This document shows positions 32,666 through 39,634 of a DNA stretch of 39,634 bases, piece after piece. A program made the translations under genes and the position numbers. How positions within the stretch are numbered: the stretch's first letter is position 1; every line of letters starts with the position of its first letter. Location of the stretch: positions 27,323 to 66,956 of the forward strand of contig SZWC01004956.1 in assembly GCA_023375785.1 (NCBI GenBank), in the 5' to 3' direction. The notes beneath the pieces were generated by a model, which searched no databases, was not told the DNA's origin, and saw only the letters and a program-made list of their open reading frames with translations. Origin of the DNA: Penium margaritaceum (Eukaryota; Streptophyta; Zygnematophyceae; Desmidiales; Peniaceae).

Positions 32666-33032
32666 CCGTACTGCCGCCTAAATTCAGATAGTCATTTGCG
32701 AAGGATTTTTTTGTTTGTTTGTTTGAAGCCGTGGCCAAATTTTCACACACTAGCTACAGGTCCTCAAGGAATTATGGTTCTCTTGAATTGAAAATTGTTC
32801 AGATGACTACAACAAGCATGCATGCTAACGACCAGAATCAAGTGATTAGGGTGTGTTTTGCTTGATTTCCCCTCTTTGAGAGCTTCGTGCAATCATGAAT
32901 TGAGGCCGCTTATCTTCAGAATTCATTTTGGAAGGAATTTCTACACACTGGCTACAAGGGTGGAACCTAATCATGTAACAGGGTGGAGCCCAAGGGTAAT
33001 TCATTCTTGTCTGAATTTAGCCGTCAGTAGGG
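32666..33032 (+). mobile_element. 367-bp MITE with pogo-type ends, inserted in RNase H of element 2
   Basis: The left end starts CCGTACTGCCGCCTAAATTC (32666 on). The right end, ending at 33032, is its reverse complement with a few mismatches over about 26 bases. TA flanks both sides (32664-32665 and 33033-33034). The element splits a codon run of RNase H, and removing it with one TA rejoins the reading frame exactly at a conserved block. The first eight bases, CCGTACTG, equal the left end of the pogo-like element at 19085, so that family (or a relative) may have mobilised it. There is no coding capacity; one T-rich run (TTTGTTTGTTTG) lies near the left end. Confidence 0.88.
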
Positions 33033-33034
33033 TA

Positions 33035-33421
33035 TGCCGATCCAATGATCAACTACGTCAAGGCTAAAGATGAGTTAGATTGAGCCATTGGCACAGTCCT
33101 CCGGCAAGACCATGGCACCAGCGAGCAACTGGTCGCATACATTTCCCGAAATGTGCAAGGACCGAAACTCAACTACGCCGTACACGAGAAAGAAATGCTG
33201 GCGGTTGTACATGCATTTAAGACATGGCAGTGTTACCTAGGGTGCCGCCGATGCATCCTACGCACCGACCACCATGCGTTGAAATATCTGATGACGCAGC
33301 TGAACCTCAGTCGACGTCAAACCCAATGGATGGAGTTCCTTGAACCCGGGTTCGACTACGATATCAAGTACCGGCCAGGCAAAATCAACCCGACGGACAC
33401 ACTCACTCACCAACCAGATTA
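33035..33421 (+). pseudogene. RNase H of element 2
   Basis: After the MITE come a DASD-equivalent block (KDELD-stop-AIGTVLRQDHG), AYISRNVQGPKLNYAVHEKE, MLAVVHAFKTWQCYLG, ILRTDHHALKYLMTQLNLS, RRQTQWMEFL and YRPGKINPTDTLTHQPD. The TDHHALKYL block is intact. One stop lies near the first catalytic block. Confidence 0.85.
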
Positions 33422-33479
33422 AATGGTTGAATGGCGATGCTACAGCTGTAGTGAGACCCGTACCTCGAGCAACTGTTCA

Positions 33480-34425
33480 CACGAGGCTACGACCAGCACG
33501 TTGCGTACAACAAAGCGAAATTCTGGTACGACGTACCCTATTGGCGACAGTGATTCACTTGCCAGGTGGTCATTCCCCCGAACGATGAACTTCGCCGTAT
33601 GCTCCTAAAAAATGCCACAACACAAGACCAGGTGGACACTTCGGAGAGGACCGGACGCTGAAAAAGTTGGCAAAAACAACTTGTGGAACAAGATGCAATT
33701 CGACACGGCCAGCTTCTGCAAGTCCTGCAACACATGTCAGCAAGAAAAATCCTGCTGCACACGGCCACCCGGACTTATGCAACCACTCCCCAATCTGACG
33801 GGACCGTGGGCTGATATCTCCATGGACTTTGTCATGGGATTACCAATTACACTCGAGGGATATGACGCAATCTTTGTGGTAGTCTACAGGTTTTCCAAAA
33901 TGTCACACTTCATTCCGACAACAACTACCGTCACCGCCGAAGGAACAGCACGACTGATTTCAAACAACATTATGCGGCTACACGGTGTGCCGAGAACCAT
34001 CACGAGCGACAAAGAAGGTCGATTCACGAGCCGTTTTCGGCGCAAACTGATGTCTTGCTACAGCAACAAAATTCAACTTCCTACTTCCTCAAACGGATGG
34101 CCAAACCGAGCGGACCAATCAGACACTCCAACAGCTTCTTCAAACAATATGCAAACCTCATGGGACAAATTGCGCACAAAAACTCCCGACCGCCGAAATT
34201 GCATATGATCCGGCGGTTTCCACCGAAACGGGTAAAACTCCATTTGAAGTGGTGTATGGCAAACTTCTTGTCACACCAACCGGACTACAAAGTCGTAGTA
34301 ACATTCCCGCAATCGATGTCCAACGCCGAGACTTCTCCACCATCAGGGGGGAAACACGGCAAATCCTTGCGAAGGCACAGGCAATGATGAAACGAGCAGC
34401 AGACCGACCTCGTAGCCATACCGTA
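33480..34425 (+). pseudogene. Integrase of element 2, frameshifted
   Basis: The frame 33612-34208 includes the zinc-finger cysteines (CKSCNTCQQEKSC), the first catalytic Asp in WADISMDFVMGLP, VVVYRFSKMSHFIP and the second Asp in RTITSDKEGRFTS. A frame change near 34070-34085 moves the catalytic Glu (GQTERTNQTLQQLL) to another frame, which continues to TPFEVVYGK and ILAKAQAMMKRAADR near 34410. The three catalytic residues are all encoded, but not in one frame. Satellite DNA begins immediately after. Confidence 0.88.
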
Positions 34426-36545
34426 TCACTACTTATTGAAGGTCCTTGTACTTGCTAGTCGATAACACGTATTCCTAAACCATTGTTTTCCCCCTCTGAC
34501 CATTTGTGACTCGTGTTATGTGTTGTGAATGTTGATCCATTATAGTAATATTCTTGGGTCATGTTTAGTGACATGCATACATTGGTTGGTCATTGTGCAT
34601 GGTAGCCAAACAGTGCCACTACTCAATGAAGGTCCGTGTACTTGCTAGTCGATACCTGGTAATCCCAAGCCTTTTTTCCCCTTCTGACCATTTCTGACTT
34701 GTATTATGAGATGTCAGTATTGGCCACACATAGTGGAATTCTTTGGTCATGTTCAGTGACATATGCATGCTTTGGTTGGTCATTGTGCATGGTAGCCACA
34801 TTGTACCACCTTCTATTGAAGTTCCTTGTACTTTCTTGACCAGACCTGGTGTTTCCAAACCATTGTTTCCCCCTCTGACCATTTGTGACTCGTGTTACGA
34901 GTTGTCAACATTGACCACACATAGTGGAAGACGTTGGTCATGGTCAGTGACAAATGCATACTTTGGTTGGTCATTGTGCATAGTAGCCACACCGTGCCGC
35001 TACTTATTGAAGATCTTTGTACTTGCCAGTTAAAACCTTTTATTCCCAAACCATTGTTTCCCCTTTGACCATATGTGACTCGTGTTATGAGTTAATAACG
35101 TTGACTACACACTGTGAAATACTTTGGTCATGGTCAGTGACACATGCCTGCTTTGGTTGGTCATTGTGCATGGTAGTCACAAAGGGCCACTCCTTATTGA
35201 AGGTCTATGTACTTTCTAGTCAATAAGTATTCCCAACCCGTTGTTCCCCCCTCTGATCAATCTTTACTCGTATTATGGGTTGTCAACGTTGACCACACAT
35301 AGTGAAGTTGTTTTGGTCATGTTCAGTGATACATGCCTACTTTGGTTGGTCATTGTGCATGGTAGCCACACTGTTCCACTACGTATTCAAGGTCTGTGTA
35401 CTTGCTAGTCAATACATAGTGTTACCAAACCATTGTTTCCCCCTCTAACCATGTGTGACTCGAGTTATGAGTTGTGAACGCTGACCACACATAGTGGGAT
35501 TTTTTCGTCATGGTCAGTGACATATGCCTACTTTGGTTTGTCATTGTGCATTGCAGCCACACCGTGCCACTACTTATTGAAGGTCTTTACACTTGCTAGT
35601 CGATACGTAGTATTCCCAATCCATTGTTTCCCCCTCTTACCATTTGTGACTCGTGTTATGAGTTGTCAACGTTGACCACCCATAGTGGAATTCTTTGGTC
35701 ATGGTCAGTGACATATGCCTCCTTTGGTTGGTCATTGTGCATGGTAGCCACGCCATGCAACTACGTATTGAAGGTCTTTGTACTTGCTAGTCAATAACTC
35801 GTACCTCCAAACCATTGTTTCGCCCTCTGACCATTTGTGACTCGTGTTATGAGTTGTCAACGTTGACCACACACTGTGAAATCCTTTGGTTATAGTCAGT
35901 GAGATATGCCTACTTTGGATGGTCATTGTGCATGGTAGCAACACCGTGCCACTACTTATTCAAGGTCTTTCTACTTTCTAGTCGATACCTAGTGTTCCCA
36001 AACCATTGTTCTCCCCTCTGACCACTTGTGACTCGTGTTATAGATTGTCAACGTTGACCACACACTGTGAAATCATTTTTATCATCGGCAGTGACATATG
36101 CCAACTTTCGTTGGTCATTGTGCATGGTAGCCACACCGTGCCACTACTTATTGAAGGTCTTTGTACTTGTTAGTTAAAAGCAAGTATTCCCAAACCATCG
36201 TTCCCCCATCTGACCATTTGTGACTCTTTTTATGAGTTGTCAACATTGAGCACACATTGGAATTCTTTGGTAATGGTGAGTGACATATTCCTACTTTGGC
36301 TGGTCACTGTGCACGATAGCCACACTGTGCCACTACTTATTGAAGATCTTTGTACTTTCTAGTTAATAACTACTATTCCCAAGCCATTGTTTCCCCCTCT
36401 GACCATTTATGACTCGTGTTATGAGTTGTCAACGTTGACCACACATAGTGAAATTCCTTGGTCATGGTCTTTGGTAATGGTCAATGGCATATGCATATTT
36501 TGGTTGGTCATTGTGCATGGTAGCCACACCGTGCCACTCCATACT
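34425..36545 (+). repeat. Satellite array, 11 copies of a ~190-bp unit
   Basis: The landmark CTCTGACCATTTGTGACTCG recurs with variants at 34494, 34682, 34873, 35063, 35251, 35443, 35634, 35825, 36016, 36208 and 36397, a spacing of 188-192 bases. Other constant blocks are CTTATTGAAGGTCTTTGTAC, CCAAACCATTGTTTCCCCC, TTGGTTGGTCATTGTGCATG and GTAGCCACACCGTGCCACT. Five units carry the perfect 12-base palindrome GTCAACGTTGAC. The first two units are the most diverged, as expected at an array edge. The period is not a multiple of three and no frame crosses units, so it is non-coding. Confidence 0.95.
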
Positions 36546-36712
36546 CCTCACCAGTGGTGCCCTTTGGTTGCTCCAAACATTGGTAGTGTTCATCAGTGAA
36601 AGCAAGGCATCCTTGAGGGTACCTCTACACCCACAAGGTCCAACAAAGGGTTATAGTTCCACGTGCCTAGAAGGACCTTACCTCTCCGACATACACGTTA
36701 CCGAGGCAGGCC

Positions 36713-37206
36713 ATGAAAATGACTGAGCAAGACAACATCGGTCACCTCTTGAAGTTTGAAGGGACGGGCTTTTCCTTTTGGAGGTGGCAGTTTGAGGTCT
36801 ACCTTGACAACAAATACCTTCTTGAGTTGGTCAAGGGTGAAAAAGGAAACCCTCTAGACATTGCTACATGGGAGAAAGTGAAAAAGTTCAAGAAGCGCGA
36901 CTGGAAGGCGCTTGCAATATTGTTGTGGCACTTGTTCTGGCGTAGCGCTCACACGTCCAAGGATGCACAGATCCCATGGAGGTCTGGAGAAAACTCTACT
37001 CCTTCTACCAGTCTAGCAACTTGGTTGACCAACTCTTCGTCTTCAAAAGTCTCGTCACCCTTCAAGCCAACGAAGGCAATGAAATCATGGCAATCTTGCA
37101 GCAAATCAAATCCTTTACTGTTGAGTGCATAGTCACAAGGTGGAAGGTCCGCCCTCAGCTCCAAGCTACGATCCTCCTACTGGTCTTGCTTCTGGCCTGC
37201 AGATGA
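36713..37206 (+). pseudogene. Ty1/copia-type gag fragment (UBN2-like), frameshifted
   Basis: The first part (36713 on) reads LLKFEGTGFSFWRWQFEVYL, LELVKGEKGN, WEKVKKFKKRDWKALAIL, the pattern of copia Gag N-termini (L.G.NY..W...M...L....LW..V.G...). After a frame change near 36960 the frame from 36976 gives MEVWRKLYSFYQSSNLVDQL and LQANEGNEIMAILQQIKSF, the next conserved block. No zinc knuckle, protease or pol follows, so only a piece was inserted. It lies 170 bases after the satellite array and is foreign to the surrounding Ty3 element. Confidence 0.75.
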
Positions 37207-37269
37207 GCTTGTATACCCCAAGGTGGTTGAGTACATCCACAATACGGAGCCGACTGTTGAAAGCTTAAA

Positions 37270-37635
37270 CCCCAATGGTTGAGACCGTTTGAGATTGAGC
37301 ACATGCAAACCCCTGACACTATGTAAGTTCCCCCGGTGTTCCATATAAGCAAACTAAAGCACTATCGAGACCTCGGAGAAAACTTCCCCGGCAGGGATGT
37401 CCCTCTTCCTCCTCCCGTTCACGTGGACGAGGACATAAAGTATATCATCGTGGACATCCCCGGCCATCAACGACGAGGCAAAACAATAGAATATCTTGTC
37501 TAGTGGCACAGCTATGAAGTTGCGCACAACAGCTGGGAACCCTACGACAACCTCTGGGACGTCGATCACCTCATCAACAACTATTGCCGCCATCACCGGG
37601 CCACATCTGTACGCGTGCCAAGAAGTCGCAACTAA
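37270..37635 (+). pseudogene. Integrase tail and chromodomain of element 2
   Basis: The plus strand reads PPVFHISKLKHYRDLGENFP (family: hPVFHVS.LK.Y), then, after a charged linker, KTIEYLV-stop-WHSYEVAHNSWEPYDNL and DVDHLINNYC. This is a chromodomain: EYLVKW.G....WEP..NL...L...Y. Chromodomains tether chromovirus integrase to modified histones and bias insertion to heterochromatin. One TAG replaces the residue before the conserved Trp, and another stop lies upstream. The domain is separated from the integrase core by the 34425-37260 insertion. Confidence 0.88.
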
Positions 37636-37647
37636 AAGGGGGGGAAG
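37634..37647 (+). other. 3' polypurine tract of element 2
   Basis: AAAAGGGGGGGAAG lies three bases before the TG of the 3' LTR and just after the chromodomain stop, the expected place for the plus-strand primer. Confidence 0.85.
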
Positions 37648-37650
37648 TTT

Positions 37651-38179
37651 TGTGTACCAGGCGTACACGAGTCCCTAATCTTTCGAACGGGGCCTTTCTG
37701 TTATTACACAAACAGCCCACCGCGTCGTGGGACCTCAATATTCATTCCAACGATCGAGGACAAACAGGCTAACTACCCTCGCCTCCAGTCAATCTTCTCG
37801 AACGTTCTGACAACTTCAACCACTCTCGCAACTCTACGTCAGAAGCTTCACAACTTTTCGCTCGACTTCTCGACACAGGAAGACGAATCTGGATTTATAA
37901 AGATGCATCTTGCATGTTCACCGTCGATTCTCGAAGCCCCCTGATTTCTCGACGGACCTTCTCGAATCGGACCACTCACGATGGGACTCCACACGCGTCG
38001 CTCGACAATCGACCCAACGACCCAGACTATGTCTATCCATGTTTCGACACTTGTATGTCTATGTTCGATCATCAAGACACTTGTCATCGAAGTAAAATTA
38101 AGTATAAATTGTCTCAAACTCTAAATCGTGTTCTGCCTCCAACTTCTGCCTGTTCATCTATGCTCCGTTTGGCATAACA
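37651..38179 (+). repeat. 3' LTR of element 2
   Basis: 529 bases, starting TGTGTACCAGG and ending GGCATAACA with the expected CA. It aligns throughout with 29028-29575, but many substitutions and small gaps separate the two, so the insertion is old. Confidence 0.9.
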
Positions 38180-38661
38180 TTCTCTGTGTTGTATTCAGAC
38201 ACGGGATATTTGTGTACCGCCACCTCGTCCGAAGCGCTACGCCAGCTTCCAGATCAAAATTTGAATTTTTCCTGACATGCGTTGACTCGTGCTATTTTCG
38301 TCATATACCCAGTTTTGAAATCGAAATCAGGAGTGAAAAAGAGTTTCGAGAAACCCCCCTCGTTACATGGAAGTTGGGGTTTTATTAAGGTTTGGGCACC
38401 TCCCAGGCCTCGTGGTAGTGGGGCTTGGGAAGTTCCCTTTCAACACTGGTGGAGACGGGAGAGTGACCATATACCCACAGAATTCTCGATATCTATCGCC
38501 ATGTCCACGTTTCGCACATTAACCACGCCATATCCAATTTCAGAAGTTTTCGCTACTTTATCAATGCTATATCCAACGAGCACGCAAAAAAAGAGCTATA
38601 TCCGAATGTACGCGCTATGTTGACGCCGCATGCCATCCATCGGCAACATGCTGACGTCGTC
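38180..38661. other. Unassigned spacer between two LTR elements
   Basis: No recognised gene. Short frames such as 38282-38623 lack domains. Confidence 0.3.
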
Positions 38662-38964
38662 TGTTGTGCTTTGTGCCGTTCCTGTACAGTTTACTGTGAC
38701 CACTCGGCCGTGTCCATACTCGTGCAGATCCCTGAGGCAGGCGGCCCTGGTGACACCGGCGCGACGACAGGCGGCGGACTACCCGTCCGGAGCTGACCGA
38801 CCACTGTTCCAGAGCCCCAGATGTCACCGGGACTCCTTGCTGTGACTTCTACGTCTTGCAGGCGCCTTTCGGCGGACTGGGCATGAGGCCCATTTGCATG
38901 TTTTTGCATTATATACTCGCTGTCCGTCGNCAGCAAGGCTAGGAAGCTTCCTAGCAGTTTCTCA
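38662..38964 (+). repeat. Probable LTR of a further retrotransposon (element 5)
   Basis: It begins TGTTGTGC, ends CTCA directly before a perfect primer-binding site, and contains ATTATATAC (38909-38916) as a TATA candidate about 55 bases from its end. An 18-base palindrome centred on GAAGCTT (38938-38955) lies between the TATA and the LTR end. The start is inferred from TG only; the partner LTR lies outside the window. One undetermined base is at 38930. Confidence 0.6.
38909..38916 (+). promoter_or_regulatory. TATA-box candidate in the LTR of element 5
   Basis: TTATATAC lies upstream of the LTR end, where an LTR promoter would be expected. Supported by sequence and position only. Confidence 0.45.
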
Positions 38965-38978
38965 TGGTATCAGAGCGG
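38965..38978 (+). other. Primer-binding site of element 5
   Basis: TGGTATCAGAGCGG exactly matches the first twelve bases of the plant initiator tRNA-Met primer site. Confidence 0.85.
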
Positions 38979-39634
38979 TGAGACAGATCTCACCGAGCTG
39001 CGCAGCAGAGACGCAGCAGAGCAGCAATAGTGAGAGTCACCGCTGCAGCAGATCTTCTGGGACCCGTTGGAGACGGTTGACCGCCGTCAACGTGAGATCG
39101 CAGCTGCAGAGACAGCAGCAGCGACGCGTACCACCACGCAGAGGGGCGTGGCGGCGGCGGTGCCAGCAGCCCTTCTCCCACCGCCGCCGCAGCTGAGTAG
39201 AAGCAGCAGCGCAGCAGCCACAGCCGCAGCAGCAACGTGACAGCAGCCGCGGCAACAGTAGCGCAGCAGCAGCGGCGGCAGCAGCAGCGCAGCAGCCGCA
39301 GCGGCGGCGGCGGCAACAGCAGCCGCAGCGGCGGCAGCAGCATCAGCGGCCGCAGCGCAGCTGCAGCAGCAGAAGCAGCAGCGGCAGCGGCGGCAGCAGC
39401 GGCAGCAGCAGTAGCGTTGCAGCGTAGCAGCGCAGCAGCAACGGCAGCGTGGCAGCGCGGCAGCGCAGCAGCAGCAGCGGGCGGCGGCTGCGGCGAGCTG
39501 CTGCTGCAGTGCGCAATAGCAGCAGCGGCAGCGTGCAGCTGCTGCTGCCACCACCGCGCACGCAGCCACGCAGCTGCTGCTGCAGCTGCCTGCGCAGCTG
39601 CAGCAGCAGCTAGGCGGAAGCTGCTGCGCAGCTT
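38979..39634 (+). repeat. CAG/GCN trinucleotide-biased tract, leader or gag start of element 5
   Basis: From about 39000 to the edge the sequence is almost all CAG, GCA, GCG and CGG triplets with frequent phase changes. One plus-strand frame, 39034-39240, reads FWDPLETVDRRQREIAAAE and then Ala/Thr-rich sequence before TGA. This could be the N-terminus of a gag with an Ala-rich coiled coil. Beyond 39240 no frame is convincing. The end of the tract has many CAGCTG/CTGCAG self-complementary steps. Confidence 0.55.

Larger units (their letters stand above)
29028..38179 (+). mobile_element. Full-length decayed Ty3/gypsy chromovirus with nested insertions (element 2)
   Basis: Order on plus: 5' LTR, damaged primer site, gag with zinc knuckle, protease, RT, RNase H, integrase, [satellite array plus copia fragment], integrase tail with chromodomain, polypurine tract, 3' LTR. 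The chromodomain identifies a chromovirus. It is the same family as element 1. About 9.15 kb separates the outer LTR ends; removing the 367-base MITE and the ~2.8 kb satellite/copia block would leave about 6 kb, an ordinary chromovirus size. I could not find a matching 5-base target duplication. Many stops and shifts make it non-functional. Confidence 0.92.

Noticed and set aside
34425-36545. CRISPR array or other prokaryotic repeat-spacer system
   Set aside because: Units are contiguous ~190-base monomers without unique spacers, in a eukaryotic transposon context with no cas genes.
29023-38184. Five-base target duplication around element 2
   Set aside because: AGTTC before the 5' LTR and TTCTC after the 3' LTR do not match; shifting the LTR start by a few bases did not give a convincing pair.
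39087-39569. Long minus-strand open frame rich in Ala, Cys and Leu
   Set aside because: It is the complement of a CAG/GCN tract, where stops are rare in several frames by composition alone.

Overview
The window reads as nuclear DNA of a repeat-rich eukaryote, most likely from the streptophyte (plant/charophyte) lineage. Three sites adjoining LTR ends carry a primer-binding site beginning TGGTATCA, complementary to plant initiator tRNA-Met. One transposase gene is split by a GT-AG intron. Long stretches hold no conserved gene, and almost everything recognisable is transposable-element sequence. Naming a charophyte alga such as Chara is only an impression; no host gene was recognised.

Layout. 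1-9060: low-information DNA with small hairpins, a diverged inverted repeat pair (about 820-945 / 1590-1715), a dispersed repeat (2760-3040 and 7120-7400) and a two-copy tandem duplication (3905-4641). 9060-13790 (minus strand): a decayed Ty3/gypsy element with one LTR, PBS, gag, protease, RT, RNase H and integrase, truncated at its 3' side. 13.8-16 kb: no recognised gene. 15982-17350: a broken unknown coding stretch. 17.7-26.03 kb (plus strand): a second, different Ty3/gypsy lineage whose pol is split by two later insertions. The first is a nearly intact 2.5 kb pogo/Tigger-like DNA transposon (19085-21582, TA target duplication, 20 bp inverted ends, D-D-D transposase with an intron). The second is a 3.4 kb LTR element lying in the opposite orientation (about 22300-25756). 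26-29 kb: mostly unassigned, with a polypurine tract and paired GAAGCTTC palindromes near 28.2-28.4 kb.

29028-38179 (plus strand): a full-length but dead chromovirus of the same family as the 9-13.8 kb element, with both LTRs, gag, protease, RT, RNase H, integrase, chromodomain and polypurine tract. It contains a 367 bp TA-flanked MITE whose ends share their first eight bases with one end of the pogo element. Its pol is also split between the integrase core and the chromodomain by an 11-copy array of a ~190 bp satellite followed by a Ty1/copia gag fragment. 38662-39634: the start of a further LTR element (LTR, TATA, PBS) running into a 600 bp CAG/GCN-biased tract at the window edge.

There is no operon or defence system here. 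The value lies in the nested order of insertions: an old Ty3 element was hit by a pogo transposon and by an LTR element, and a chromovirus was hit by a pogo-type MITE and by a satellite/copia insertion. The pogo element is the best preserved and probably the youngest. Boundaries of decayed domains are approximate.
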